DNA from: Marivibrio halodurans
GTDB taxonomy: Bacteria; Pseudomonadota; Alphaproteobacteria; UBA8366; Aestuariispiraceae
Direction: 5' to 3'
Assembly (NCBI RefSeq): GCF_017963645.1
Contig: NZ_JAGMWN010000003.1
Span: forward strand, 248,001-312,000
DNA length: 64,000 nt
In this document: piece by piece, positions 18,501-27,471 of the stretch
Layout of the letters: each line of letters begins with the position of its first letter
Numbering within the stretch: position 1 is the stretch's first letter
Notes under the pieces: model-generated
Seen by the model: only the letters and a program-made list of their open reading frames with translations
What the model was told of the DNA's origin: nothing
Databases searched by the model: none
Made by a program: the position numbers and the translations under genes

Positions 18501-19058
18501 GATCCGGGTTAGGCCACCCAGCAGCCCCTTTCCATCCGGCGGCCGGACGATCTGATCCACGATCTGGGGGGGAAGCAGCGCGCCCTCCACGCGTTCCGCC
18601 AAGGGCGCATCCTCGGCATCCACGCCGAGAGGAAGGCCCTCCGGATTGATCGCGAAGGCGAGGCTGCCGTCGGTCCGGCGAATCAGGACCACCTCCGCGT
18701 CCAGCAGATCGACGCTGGTCGGGCGTACCGTGCCACTGCCGATATCGACCAGGGAGAAGCCGACCGAAAGCCTGGGCAATTGCGCGATCTCCGCGCCCTC
18801 GGCATTCAGCAGGCGGACATCGCGGGCGATCAGATCCACGACCCGGTCCCATCCGGCCCAGGTGAGTTGGGTATCCCCGATCTCGACCCGGTAATCCGCG
18901 CCGGGTTGGTTCAATGTCTCCTCGATCGTCGAGGTCAGGAAGGTCAACGCGATCGGCCCGCTCGATAGGCGCCATACCGCGACCCCGACCAGCAGCAGGC
19001 TGCCGACGACCAGGAAAGCCAGGACTTCGAGGGCTAGACGGCGGACATGGAGCTTCAT
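15555..19058 (-). CDS. AsmA-like/YhdP-type envelope protein
   Basis: A 1167-residue protein with an N-terminal membrane anchor (about residues 8-30), then a long beta-rich repeated region as in the DUF3971/AsmA-like C-terminal families. The AsmA-like end is recognisable around residues 1020-1110 (a GHATVENFTLQEAP segment and then GEIDLARDYVTLQGTAAPMYSISRVIGAIPILG). Family members form bridge-like lipid channels between inner and outer membranes in Gram-negative bacteria. A Pro/Glu-rich stretch interrupts the region near 870-905. It is convergent with flgH and probably unrelated to motility. Identification to superfamily is confident; the substrate is unknown. Confidence 0.85.
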   Translation of the reverse strand: MKLHVRRLALEVLAFLVVGSLLLVGVAVWRLSSGPIALTFLTSTIEETLNQPGADYRVEIGDTQLTWAGWDRVVDLIARDVRLLNAEGAEIAQLPRLSVGFSLVDIGSGTVRPTSVDLLDAEVVLIRRTDGSLAFAINPEGLPLGVDAEDAPLAERVEGALLPPQIVDQIVRPPDGKGLLGGLTRIILTNARIWFDNRQSGRAWRGEAINAVIVRDAEGLEVSISGALGVPEGRATLSGTVTHDYGEDLFDVTLGLREAPVAIATRLFPEARDWLPIGERVGLDLGMRVDSMARPLSARVRWESERTAFSITLDDLTSTDGAPTRLIDGSFRIERLEPARLAGRVQALAPLSMLDAPVAGAGTFRLDRESGLEALNVSLTVDSGVLVLPSLYADGLVLYGGTADLGLERMAGGGVEASLRDLSIDLGGPRLTLAGTARLSPEDGLSAELDAMLADLPMERLDGLWPVSLAVDARNWVIPNIPRAEVDQATIGIALDLPEVRALEEIAAIDPETLPLDAVERFGGEIAFRDAEVDYLAPLTRAKEVDGRARYDLDRFDIDLFTGAVDDIAIETGRIEITGFQEPDQEITIDLDVGSPLHSALALLDTEPYAFVDALGLEAGTIDGRARTSVRFAFPLIDELTGDMVSFDATARLNDVRAPIPALDLEARGEKLDLWIDNRGLDLSGTVALNGMEGVLSWRENFASDAPVTRHMTLDARPDVTELARFGIDLPDVVTGPVGGRLDYKVARSGERRVSLAADLGEAAVALAPLSWSKPAGRAASLDVEAVFPVRGDVSVPFLRFAAEGPEGGMMAEGSLVLPPDFTAIRQARIERLAYGPHYVSGRIDRDPAGRYTVSLEGTSVDISGVLGEEDEAPPPEIETPEAEPPATATGTAEEDEEPGPPFDLTARFDRVVDDRGRAMENLDLSMRHDGTDIEALHLKGGIPEGGSLSLDYGPGEGAVRRLSIVSDNAGGALSTLDWTTRISGGALRVEGTREAPDAPMTGHATVENFTLQEAPVLAKLLEFMTLTGIQSALTQSGLPFERMEADFSYQDDRLSIGEARAYGSALGLTAEGEIDLARDYVTLQGTAAPMYSISRVIGAIPILGDILTAGGEGLFAANFGVEGPVEDPAVSVNPLSVLAPGFTRRLFGAPNPGDPDAPGAELRQGN

Positions 19059-19189
19059 CGCACGGGATAGTCCGGGGGACGGTCGGCGCGGTCAAGTCCA
19101 ACCGGGCCGCTTGACCGGGCGGGCGGGCTCGCGCAGCGTGACGGTCTCGTCCCCGATGCGCATCAACCGCGAGAAACCATTCCCGGAAA

Positions 19190-22100
19190 ATGAGTGAAAC
19201 GCCCTTCCCGATCGATCCCGACGCGATTCCGCGCCCGAGCGATCCGTCCATGGGCGCCGCCGCGCTCGACCGGCTTCTCGAGGCCCTGAGAGGAGCATCG
19301 GCGGGGGACCGGGGAACCGACAAGCCGACGGCATCCGGTGAACGGATCGCCGCCCGCCTCGACGCCGCGCGCGACGGGCCGCTGGGCACGCTCTTCGGCG
19401 GCATGCTCGCGGCCAGCCCCTATTTGGCGCAACTCGCCGCGCGCGAGGGCGAGACCCTCGCGCGGGTCCTCGACGACGGGCCGGATGCCGCGCTCGCCGA
19501 GGCGCTGTCGAGCGCACGGTCGCTTATCGCGACCCCGGATGGCTTCCGCGACCTGAAAACCGTGATGCGGACCCTGCGGACGGCGAAACGGCATGTCGCG
19601 TTGATTTCCGCCATCGCGGACTGCGCCGGCGCCTGGCCGTTGGAACGGGTGACGGAGGCCCTGAGCGACATGGCCGACGCGGCGCTAGACGCCGCCATCG
19701 CCCATGTGGTCGGCGATCTGACCGGCACCGGCGCGGGCAAGGCCGCGACCGGCGACGGGTGCGGCGTGGTGGTGCTGGGGATGGGTAAGCTCGGCGCGCG
19801 GGAACTCAACTACTCCTCCGACATCGATATCATGATCTTCTACGACCCGGACCGGCTGACGGCGACCGGCGTCGATCCCGACCGGCTGCGCCAGGACATG
19901 ACGCGCGCCGCGCGTACCGTGATGCGCGTGATGGACGAGCGCACGGCCGACGGCTACGTCTTCCGAACCGACATGCGCCTGCGCCCTGATCCGAGCGTCA
20001 CGCCGCTGGCCATCACCGTCCGCGCCGCCGAGACCTATTACGAGAGCCTGGGCCAGAACTGGGAGCGCGCGGCCATGATCAAGGCCCGCCCAGTCGCCGG
20101 CGACAAGGCGCTGGGCCGGGAATTCCTGGCGCATATCCGGCCCTTCGTCTGGCGCAAGCATCTGGATTTCGCCGCGATCGACGACATCCAGTCGATCAAG
20201 CGCCAGATCAACGCCTATCGCGGCGGCGGGCGCATCGCGATCGAGGGGCACGACGTCAAGATCGGACGCGGCGGCATCCGCGAAATCGAATTCTTCGTCC
20301 AGACCCAGCAACTCATCTGGGGCGGCCGCGATCCCGAATTGCGCCCCCGGCGAACGCTCGACGGGCTCGCCGCGCTGGCCGACGCCGGCCATGTGGCGCC
20401 CGACACCGCGCGGGAGATGGCGGCGTGCTATCGCTTCCTGCGGACGCTGGAACACCGCCTGCAGATGACCAATGACGAGCAGACCCAGAAGCTGCCGGAG
20501 CAGACGGAAAAGCTAGCGACCCTCGCCGGGTTCATGGGATTCGACGGGGTTGGGGCGTTCCGCACGGCGGTCCGCCGGACCTTCGAGACGGTCGAGGGCC
20601 ATTATGCGCGGCTGTTCGAGGAGGCCCCCGAACTCGGCGGCGACGGCGCCCTTTCCTTCACCGGAACGGACGACGACCCGGATACGCTCAAGACCCTCTC
20701 GGATATGGGATATCGGGAACCCGCGCGCGTCGCCGGCCGCATCCGCATTTGGCACCATGGGCGCTATCGCGCCAGCCGCAGCGAGCGCGCGCGCCAAATC
20801 CTGACCGAACTGACGCCGAGACTGCTGAAGGCGCTCGCCGACACGGCCGACCCGGACGAGGCATTCAAGCGTTTCGATAATTTCCTGGAGGGGCTGCCCG
20901 CGGGGGTTCAGCTTTTCTCGCTTTTCCATGCCAATCCGCAACTCCTCGATCTTGTCGCGGAAATCATGGGAACGGCCCCCCGGCTGGCCGAATGGCTGGC
21001 GCGCAAGCCGATCCTGCTCGACGCGGTGCTGACGCCGGAATTCCTCTACGGCCTGGAGGATCACGACGCGCTGCGCGAGGATCTGCACGAAACGCTGGCC
21101 CAGGCGCGCGACTTCGAGGACGTGCTGGTGATCACCCGGCGCTGGGCCAACGACCAGAAGTTCAAGAACGGCGTGCAGTTGCTGCGCGGGCTGGCGGAAC
21201 CCAAGACGGCGGCCCGGCATCTGAGCGACATGGCGGAGGCGGCGCTGGCGGAGATCCTGGCCGCCGTGGAAGGCGAGTTCGCCGAAACGCACGGACGCTT
21301 CCCCGGGGGCGGCCTCGCGATCGTCGCCTTCGGCAAGCTGGGCGGACGGGAATTGATGCCGCGTTCCGACCTCGATCTCGTCTTCGTCTATGACCACGCC
21401 CCCGAGGTATCGGTGTCGGACGGCGGGAAGCCCCTGGGGCCGGCGGTCTATTATCTGCGGCTCTGCCAACGCCTCGTCACCGCGATCGCCAGCGAGACGG
21501 GCGAAGGCAAGCTGTTCGAGGTGGATAACCGCCTGCGACCTGATGGCAAATCGGGGCCGCTGGCGACCCAGTTCGAGACCTTCCGAAGTTATTACAGAGG
21601 AACGGAGGACAAACCCGTCGGCGACGCCTGGACCTGGGAACACATGGCCCTGACCCGGGCGCGCGCGGTCGCCGGCCCGGCTGCGCTGCGCGAGCGGATC
21701 GACGCGACGATCGCGGCCAACCTTAACCAACCGCGCGATCCGGTGACGCTGGCCGACGACATCGTGCGGATGCGCGCGCGGATCGCGCGGGAATTCCCCG
21801 GCACCTCCCCTTGGGGCGTGAAGTACCGGCCGGGCGGCCTCGTCGATGTGGAATTCGTCACCCAATTCCTGCAATTGTCGAGCGGCGGCGGCCCCCGGCC
21901 CGTCTTCTCGCCCAATACCGGCCTCGCCCTCGACCGGCTTTGCGAGGCCGGGCATCTGAGCGAACCGGCCCATGCGGATCTGCGCGCGGGCCTCGACCTC
22001 TGGCGGCGATTGCAGATCGGACTGCGCCTGACGGCGACCGAGGGCGGCTTCGACGCGGCAAGCGCGCCGGAAGGCCAGCGCCGCCTGCTGATGCGCATGG

Positions 22101-22207
22101 CGGACGCGACGGATTTCGAAGACTTGGAGACGCGCATGGCCGACGCCGCGCGGGCGGTGAGCGCGCGTTTCGTGGAATATCTGGGCACCGCGCCGCATGC
22201 GTCATAG
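19190..22207 (+). CDS. glnE: Bifunctional glutamine synthetase adenylyltransferase/deadenylase
   Basis: A 1005-residue cytoplasmic enzyme that adds AMP to and removes AMP from glutamine synthetase in response to PII. It has two nucleotidyltransferase domains, each with the GxGKLGxRE...SDxD signature: LGMGKLGARELNYSSDIDIM near residue 195 (deadenylase half) and AFGKLGGRELMPRSDLDLVF near 710 (adenylylating half). The two-domain architecture and length match the family. The gene is divergent from the AsmA-like gene, with 131 bp between them. Confidence 0.97.
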   Translation: MSETPFPIDPDAIPRPSDPSMGAAALDRLLEALRGASAGDRGTDKPTASGERIAARLDAARDGPLGTLFGGMLAASPYLAQLAAREGETLARVLDDGPDAALAEALSSARSLIATPDGFRDLKTVMRTLRTAKRHVALISAIADCAGAWPLERVTEALSDMADAALDAAIAHVVGDLTGTGAGKAATGDGCGVVVLGMGKLGARELNYSSDIDIMIFYDPDRLTATGVDPDRLRQDMTRAARTVMRVMDERTADGYVFRTDMRLRPDPSVTPLAITVRAAETYYESLGQNWERAAMIKARPVAGDKALGREFLAHIRPFVWRKHLDFAAIDDIQSIKRQINAYRGGGRIAIEGHDVKIGRGGIREIEFFVQTQQLIWGGRDPELRPRRTLDGLAALADAGHVAPDTAREMAACYRFLRTLEHRLQMTNDEQTQKLPEQTEKLATLAGFMGFDGVGAFRTAVRRTFETVEGHYARLFEEAPELGGDGALSFTGTDDDPDTLKTLSDMGYREPARVAGRIRIWHHGRYRASRSERARQILTELTPRLLKALADTADPDEAFKRFDNFLEGLPAGVQLFSLFHANPQLLDLVAEIMGTAPRLAEWLARKPILLDAVLTPEFLYGLEDHDALREDLHETLAQARDFEDVLVITRRWANDQKFKNGVQLLRGLAEPKTAARHLSDMAEAALAEILAAVEGEFAETHGRFPGGGLAIVAFGKLGGRELMPRSDLDLVFVYDHAPEVSVSDGGKPLGPAVYYLRLCQRLVTAIASETGEGKLFEVDNRLRPDGKSGPLATQFETFRSYYRGTEDKPVGDAWTWEHMALTRARAVAGPAALRERIDATIAANLNQPRDPVTLADDIVRMRARIAREFPGTSPWGVKYRPGGLVDVEFVTQFLQLSSGGGPRPVFSPNTGLALDRLCEAGHLSEPAHADLRAGLDLWRRLQIGLRLTATEGGFDAASAPEGQRRLLMRMADATDFEDLETRMADAARAVSARFVEYLGTAPHAS

Positions 22208-22320
22208 CGCGGGTGCCGACCTTGCAGCGCCCCGCGCGCTACCTATCTCCCCTGGGATGGCGAGACGCGCGGACGCGTGCCGGCCGCCAAGATCAAGACC
22301 ATGACAGGAGACAACCGAAA

Positions 22321-22785
22321 ATGGCGTTGAGCGAAGGCGACAAGGCCCCGGACTTCACCCTGCCAACCGACGGCGGCGACAACATCGGCCTCAGCGAGCT
22401 GAAGGGCCGGTGGGTCGTGCTCTATTTCTATCCGCGCGACGATACGCCGGGTTGCACGAAGGAGGCCTGCGGCTTCCGCGACGCGATCGCGGATTTCGAC
22501 AAGGTCGATGCGACGATCATCGGCGTCTCCCGCGATAGCGTCGCCAAGCATGAGAAATTCAAGGCCAAGCACGATCTGAACTTCCCGCTGGCCGCCGACG
22601 AGGACGGCACGGTCTGCGAGGCCTATGGCGTCTGGGTCGAGAAGAACATGTACGGGCGCAAGTCCATGGGTATCGAGCGCTCCACCTTCCTGATCGATCC
22701 TGAGGGCAAGATCGCCAAGATCTGGCGCAAGGTGAAGGTGCCGGGCCATGTCGAGGCCGTGCAAGACGCCCTGAAGGCCGCCTGA
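22321..22785 (+). CDS. bcp: Thioredoxin-dependent peroxiredoxin (Bcp/PrxQ type)
   Basis: A 154-residue cytoplasmic peroxidase. The start MALSEGDKAPDFTLP gives the usual family N-terminus, with an AGGAGA upstream. The PrxQ active site YPRDDTPGCTKEAC carries the peroxidatic Cys and a resolving Cys five residues later. The conserved SRDS and FPLAADEDG segments are present. It reduces peroxides and organic hydroperoxides with thioredoxin. It is followed after 44 bp by a secreted protein of unknown function. Confidence 0.94.
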   Translation: MALSEGDKAPDFTLPTDGGDNIGLSELKGRWVVLYFYPRDDTPGCTKEACGFRDAIADFDKVDATIIGVSRDSVAKHEKFKAKHDLNFPLAADEDGTVCEAYGVWVEKNMYGRKSMGIERSTFLIDPEGKIAKIWRKVKVPGHVEAVQDALKAA

Positions 22786-22829
22786 CCGGCGGCCGCGCGA
22801 TATTCCGGCGACCTTGGACAAGGGAGATC

Positions 22830-23618
22830 ATGATTTTCCACCGCACGCGCTCCACCTTTCCCGCCGCCATGCGCCACACCGCCGTCCGCCGCGCGGCATT
22901 GGCCGCGCCCATCGCCCTGGTGGCGGCGCTGACGGTTGTGGGTACGCCCGTGCTGGCCGCCGCCGACGGAGAAGCGACGCGATCCGCATCGGATGAGGAG
23001 AGAGCCCGCCTCGCGCTCGCCCATCTGGGCGTTGACTGGCCGGAGGCCGGTTTCGACGGCGGGCTGATCGACATCGCGGCGCGCGAGACGGCGATCGCCG
23101 ATCGCGAGATCGCCCGCGCGCTGGAAGCACGCGATATCACCGAACAGCGCGCGCGCGTCGCGGCGGCCCTGAACGCGATCAATCCCCGCGTGGTACCGGA
23201 GGGGCCGGGCCTGGGTTACGGGGCGATACGGGCCGCGCGCGACGCGACGTCCGAAGCCTATCGGATCGGCCTTCTGGTCATGCCGGGCGGGGTGTTGGAG
23301 GAACAATCCTCGGCGCTTGCCACCATCTTCACCAACCTGTCCACCTGGGGCCGCGACGTGGCGATCCTGCTGCGCGAGGCGTCGCGCGCCGAAACGCCGG
23401 AGATGGCCCGCCCGGCGCTGGAACAGGCGAAGGCATTGACGACGACGATGATCGACGGCCGGGATGGCAACGGTGACGGGTCGGTCGGCACCGCCTTCGG
23501 CGAGGGCGGTCTTGAGCAGGGCCGCGCCGCCTACCGCGCGATGCTTCAGGCGGAAAACATGAATGAGGGCGCGTTGCGCCGATTGATCCGGACACCGGAG
23601 AACGAGGGACGCGGCTGA
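22830..23618 (+). CDS. Exported protein of unknown function with EF-hand-like loop
   Basis: A 262-residue protein with a signal peptide (about 1-44, ending PVLAAAD). The mature part is alpha-helical and Ala/Arg-rich without cysteines. Near residue 210, DGRDGNGDGSVG resembles a calcium-binding DxDxDG loop, next to a helix. No family was recognised. It lies 44 bp after bcp and 30 bp before the DUF455 gene, all on one strand, so the three may be cotranscribed. A periplasmic metal-related or structural role is possible but unsupported. Confidence 0.7.
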   Translation: MIFHRTRSTFPAAMRHTAVRRAALAAPIALVAALTVVGTPVLAAADGEATRSASDEERARLALAHLGVDWPEAGFDGGLIDIAARETAIADREIARALEARDITEQRARVAAALNAINPRVVPEGPGLGYGAIRAARDATSEAYRIGLLVMPGGVLEEQSSALATIFTNLSTWGRDVAILLREASRAETPEMARPALEQAKALTTTMIDGRDGNGDGSVGTAFGEGGLEQGRAAYRAMLQAENMNEGALRRLIRTPENEGRG

Positions 23619-23648
23619 CCGGCAACGGCCCGGCCGCGAAGGATAAGG

Positions 23649-24539
23649 ATGCGCGACGCACGACCGAACGGCATGAACACCCCCGCCGAACCGTCCGGAC
23701 CGGAACGAAACGGGACGATGGACGACGGCCGCGCCAGCCTCTGCGCGTTGGCACGCGGGGTGCTGGAAACCGAGGATGCGAAGCAGAAGGCGGCCAAAGC
23801 ACGGCTCGTCGCCGCGCGCTGGCTGGCCCGCGATGTCAGCGGTATCGGCGCCAGCGGCGCGCCCGACCGGCCGGCCCGCCCGGCGAAGCCCGACCTGCTG
23901 CCGCCGGGCAAGATGCCCCGCCGCAAGATCGGCAAGGGGCCGGAGGGCCGGATCGCCCTTCTGCATGCCATCGCGCATATCGAACTCAACGCCATCGACC
24001 TAGCCTTCGACATCGTGGCGCGCTTCGCCAGCGCCGATCTGCCCACCGCCTTCTATGACGACTGGATCACCGTCGGCGACGACGAAGCCCGGCATTTCCA
24101 ATATCTGGACAGACGGCTGGAAACCCTCGGCGCCGCCTATGGCGATCTGCCGGCCCATGACGGGCTGTGGCAGGCCGCGCGGGAGACCGCCGACGATCTG
24201 ATGGCGCGGCTTGCCATCGTGCCGATGGTGCTGGAGGCGCGCGGTCTGGACGTCACGCCGGCGATGATCGAGAAGCTGGAGGCCGCCGGTGACACCGAGA
24301 GCGCGCGCCTGCTGACCATCATCCATGACGAGGAGATCGGCCATGTCGCCGCCGGCCGGTGCTGGTTCGAATATCTGTGCGCGGCCGAGCGCCTTCCCGT
24401 GCGCGAAACCTGGCAACGTCTGGTGGACGAGCGGTTCCGGGGTGGCCTGAAGCCGCCCTTCAACCGCGCCAGCCGCAGCCGCGCGGGCCTGCCCGCCGAT
24501 TTCTACGAGGCATTCGACGCGCATCCCGGGCCCCGATAA
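23649..24539 (+). CDS. DUF455 ferritin-like di-metal protein
   Basis: A 296-residue cytoplasmic protein starting MRDARPNGMNTP with AAGGATAAGG just upstream. The ferritin-like helical bundle provides probable di-iron ligands: HAIAHIELNAIDLAFD, then DDEARHFQYLDRRLE, VLEARGLD and IIHDEEIGHV. This matches the DUF455 family, which includes diiron proteins related to the MiaE hydroxylase fold; its biochemical role is not established. The C-terminal PFNRASRSRAGLPADFYE is also family-typical. Confidence 0.88.
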   Translation: MRDARPNGMNTPAEPSGPERNGTMDDGRASLCALARGVLETEDAKQKAAKARLVAARWLARDVSGIGASGAPDRPARPAKPDLLPPGKMPRRKIGKGPEGRIALLHAIAHIELNAIDLAFDIVARFASADLPTAFYDDWITVGDDEARHFQYLDRRLETLGAAYGDLPAHDGLWQAARETADDLMARLAIVPMVLEARGLDVTPAMIEKLEAAGDTESARLLTIIHDEEIGHVAAGRCWFEYLCAAERLPVRETWQRLVDERFRGGLKPPFNRASRSRAGLPADFYEAFDAHPGPR

Positions 24540-24641
24540 CCTCCCGATAACGGGTACCGCGCGGCCCCCTGGTCATCATTCCGCCGGACGCCTCCGAAGG
24601 GCGGTGACAGACCCCGCCGCCTCCGCTATAGCGGCGGCGCC

Positions 24642-25487
24642 ATGAACTACCGTCACGCCTATCACGCCGGCAACTTCGCCGATATCCTGAAGCATTGGAT
24701 CCTGCTGCGGCTGCTCGACCGGCTGACCGCGAAGGCGAAGCCGTTCTTCGTGCTCGACAGCCACGCGGGCGGCGGGTTCTATGATCTGGCCCGGGAGGCG
24801 ACGATCCGCACGGGCGAGGCCGCGCGCGGCATCGCCCGTCTGCTGCCGCATGCGGCCGGCGCGCCGGAGAGCCTGCGCCCCTATCTGGAGGTGATCGCCA
24901 CCCTCAACGCGGACGAACCGGCCTTGCGCTGGTATCCGGGCTCGCCCTATCTGACGGCCACGCATCTTCGGGAATGCGACAGGCTGATCGCCTGCGACCT
25001 GCAATCGGGCGAGGGCGCTGTCCTCCGGGAAACGCTGAAACCCTTTCCGCGCGCCAAGGCCCATATGGGCGACGGCTATGCCGCCGTGCCCTCCATGCTG
25101 CCGCCACCGGAACGCCGGGGACTAACCCTGATCGACCCGCCTTTCGAGCGGCGCGACGACTATGACCGCATGGCCAGGGCCACCAAAATCGGCGTGACCC
25201 AGTTCGCGACCGGCCTCTTCGCGCTGTGGTACCCGATCAAGGATCGGGCGCGCGCCGTCCGTTTCCTCGACGCCCTGCCCCGCCCCGCCGGCGGGCTGGC
25301 GGCGATCGATTTCGCCATCGACCATCCGACGGCGGAGGGTGGGCTGAAGGCCTGCGGCCTGGCGCTCCTCAACCCGCCCTTCGGTCTGGTCGACGAAATC
25401 GCCGAAAGCCTGCCCTGGCTGGTCGAGCATCTGCGCGAGGGGGAAGGCGCCACCGCGCATATCGACTGGATATCCCGGCCCGAGTGA
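24642..25487 (+). CDS. rlmJ: 23S rRNA (adenine-2030-N6)-methyltransferase RlmJ
   Basis: A 281-residue SAM-dependent methyltransferase modifying A2030 of 23S rRNA (E. coli numbering). It starts MNYRHAYHAGNFADILKH, the RlmJ signature. The SAM loop follows at about 38-49 (LDSHAGGGFYDL), and the N6-adenine catalytic motif DPPF is at about 165-168. Length and end match the family. It is followed after 74 bp by a second, unrelated methyltransferase. Confidence 0.96.
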   Translation: MNYRHAYHAGNFADILKHWILLRLLDRLTAKAKPFFVLDSHAGGGFYDLAREATIRTGEAARGIARLLPHAAGAPESLRPYLEVIATLNADEPALRWYPGSPYLTATHLRECDRLIACDLQSGEGAVLRETLKPFPRAKAHMGDGYAAVPSMLPPPERRGLTLIDPPFERRDDYDRMARATKIGVTQFATGLFALWYPIKDRARAVRFLDALPRPAGGLAAIDFAIDHPTAEGGLKACGLALLNPPFGLVDEIAESLPWLVEHLREGEGATAHIDWISRPE

Positions 25488-25561
25488 TACCGTCTCCGCC
25501 CCCCTGCCCCTTTCCGGGACAGGGCATGACGGGGTCGGTCGGCTGCGTTACCTTGGCGCCC

Positions 25562-26185
25562 ATGACTGATACAGAGAAATTCTTCGAGGATGTCTACGGC
25601 CTCGACCGGGCCAAGGACACCAAGGACTACTATGAACGGTGGGCGGAGCAATATGACGAGGCCGTTCTGAACAACGGCTATGCCTCGCCCCGCCGGGTCG
25701 CGGAGGCAATGGCGGCGCATGTCGCCGACAAGAGCGCGCCGCTGCTGGACCTCGGCTGCGGCACGGGACTGTCGGGGGAGTCCTTCGCGGCCGCCGGCTT
25801 CACCACCATCGACGGCAGCGACTTCTCCGAGGAGATGCTGGCCGTGGCACGGACCAAGGGCGTCTATCGCCATCTGGAGGCCGGGGACCTCAACCGGCCG
25901 ATCCCGGCGCAACCCGGCGACTATGCCGATATCGCCGCCGTCGGCGTCTTCAGCCCGGGCCACGCCCCGGCGGAGATGATCGGCCAGGTGATGGATCTTC
26001 TGCCGCCCGGCGGCTGCTTCGGTTTCACCCTCAACGATCACGCGATCGAGGAGCGGGTCTATGAGAACGAGGTCGGAAAGCTGGCCGCCGACGGTCGGCT
26101 GACGATCGTCTTCGAGGACTATGGCGATCACCTGCCGGGCCAGGATCTGAAGTCCAAGGTGCTCGTTCTGCGCACGCCAAGCTGA
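25562..26185 (+). CDS. Class I SAM-dependent methyltransferase
   Basis: A 207-residue Rossmann-fold methyltransferase starting MTDTEKFFEDVYGLD. Motif I LLDLGCGTGLSGE is at about 60-72, then DGSDFSEEMLAVA (motif II) and a GGCFGFTLND motif. An N-terminal YYERWAEQYDEAV helix is typical of the UbiE/TPR-linked methyltransferase group. The substrate cannot be told from sequence. It sits between rlmJ and an FAD oxidoreductase without an obvious pathway link. Confidence 0.85.
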   Translation: MTDTEKFFEDVYGLDRAKDTKDYYERWAEQYDEAVLNNGYASPRRVAEAMAAHVADKSAPLLDLGCGTGLSGESFAAAGFTTIDGSDFSEEMLAVARTKGVYRHLEAGDLNRPIPAQPGDYADIAAVGVFSPGHAPAEMIGQVMDLLPPGGCFGFTLNDHAIEERVYENEVGKLAADGRLTIVFEDYGDHLPGQDLKSKVLVLRTPS

Positions 26186-26211
26186 CATCATATCACGGGA
26201 AAGCGAAAATC

Positions 26212-27354
26212 ATGGCGGGACGGCCGGATATCCTGATCCTGGGCGGGGGCATCGCGGGTGCCTCCCTCGGCGCCGAGCTGGCGATTTGCGGCGCCGCCGT
26301 CACGCTTCTGGAGGCGGAGGAGCGGCCGGGCCATCACTCGACCGGCCGCTCCGCCGCCCATTTCATCGAAAGCTACGGCCCGCCCGCGGTTCGGGCCTTC
26401 AGCCGTTTCACCCGCCCCTTCCTGGAGACTCCACCGGAAGAGATCGCGCCGGAAAGCCTGTTGCGTCGCCGTCCCATCGTGTGGATCGCGCGACCGGAGG
26501 ATAAGGCGACGCTCGATGCGCTGGTCGCGGCGGAAAGCGCCCTCGCCCCCCTGCCGGTGGAGGAAATCGCGCGGCGCGTGCCGATCCTGCGCCCCGAGAT
26601 GATCGCCGCCGCCACGATCGAGGAGACGGCCGCCGATATCGATGTCGACCGTCTGCATCAGGGCTATCTGCGCCGGTTGCGCCATCATGGCGGCACGATC
26701 GTCATGAAGGCCCGGGCCGGCGCGGTCGCGCGCCGCGACGGCCTATGGCGGGTGGAGACGACGGCCGGCCTTTTCGAGGCCCCGATCCTGGTCAATGCCG
26801 CCGGCGCCTGGGCGGCGGAAATCGGGCGCATGGCGGGTCTGCCGCCGGTCGCGTTGACGCCGCTTCGCCGGTCGGCCGCGCTGCTGCCCGCGCCGGACGA
26901 CCCCGGCTTCGCCGACTGGCCGCTCGTCGGCGACATGGGGGAGCGGTACTATTTCAAGCCGGAGTCGGGGAAGCTCCTCGTCTCCCCCGCCGACGAAACG
27001 CCGGTGGACCCGCACGACGCCTTCGTCGACGACATGGACCTGGCGGAGGGCCTCGACCGTTTCGCCCAGGCGACGACCTATCCGCTGGAGCGGGTGGAGC
27101 GGAGCTGGGCCGGTCTGCGCAGCTTCGCCAACGACCGCGTCCCGCTCGTCGGCTATGACCGCGCGGAGGGCGGCACGGGCTTCTTCTGGTTCGCCGGCCA
27201 GGGCGGGTACGGCATTCAGACCAGCCATGGCATGGCGGTGAACGCGGCCGCCTTGATTCAGGGCCGGCCGGTGCCGGAAGCCCTCGCCACGCTGGGTCTC
27301 AAGGGTGGCGATCTCGACCCGCGCCGGGCGATGCCGGCGGGCCTCGCCCACTGA
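26212..27354 (+). CDS. FAD-dependent DAO-family oxidoreductase
   Basis: A 380-residue flavoprotein. The N-terminal dinucleotide motif ILGGGIAGASLGAEL is followed by the acidic EAEERPGHHSTGRSAAHF stretch. The C-terminal FAD segment GFFWFAGQGGYGIQTSHGMA closes the DAO fold. It probably oxidises an amino acid, N-methylated amine or hydroxyacid, with the amine going to an imine. It starts 27 bp after the methyltransferase and precedes the threonine synthase homologue. The substrate is unresolved. Confidence 0.87.
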   Translation: MAGRPDILILGGGIAGASLGAELAICGAAVTLLEAEERPGHHSTGRSAAHFIESYGPPAVRAFSRFTRPFLETPPEEIAPESLLRRRPIVWIARPEDKATLDALVAAESALAPLPVEEIARRVPILRPEMIAAATIEETAADIDVDRLHQGYLRRLRHHGGTIVMKARAGAVARRDGLWRVETTAGLFEAPILVNAAGAWAAEIGRMAGLPPVALTPLRRSAALLPAPDDPGFADWPLVGDMGERYYFKPESGKLLVSPADETPVDPHDAFVDDMDLAEGLDRFAQATTYPLERVERSWAGLRSFANDRVPLVGYDRAEGGTGFFWFAGQGGYGIQTSHGMAVNAAALIQGRPVPEALATLGLKGGDLDPRRAMPAGLAH

Positions 27355-27471
27355 GAGCACAGCACCGCTTCCCAGAACGTGCCCCAGAACGTGCCCCCCT
27401 GAAAGGGCGATTGCCTCCCGGTTCCCTTCGGGGAAGGATGGCGGCGACTATCAATAAGGGAGGCACCGTCC

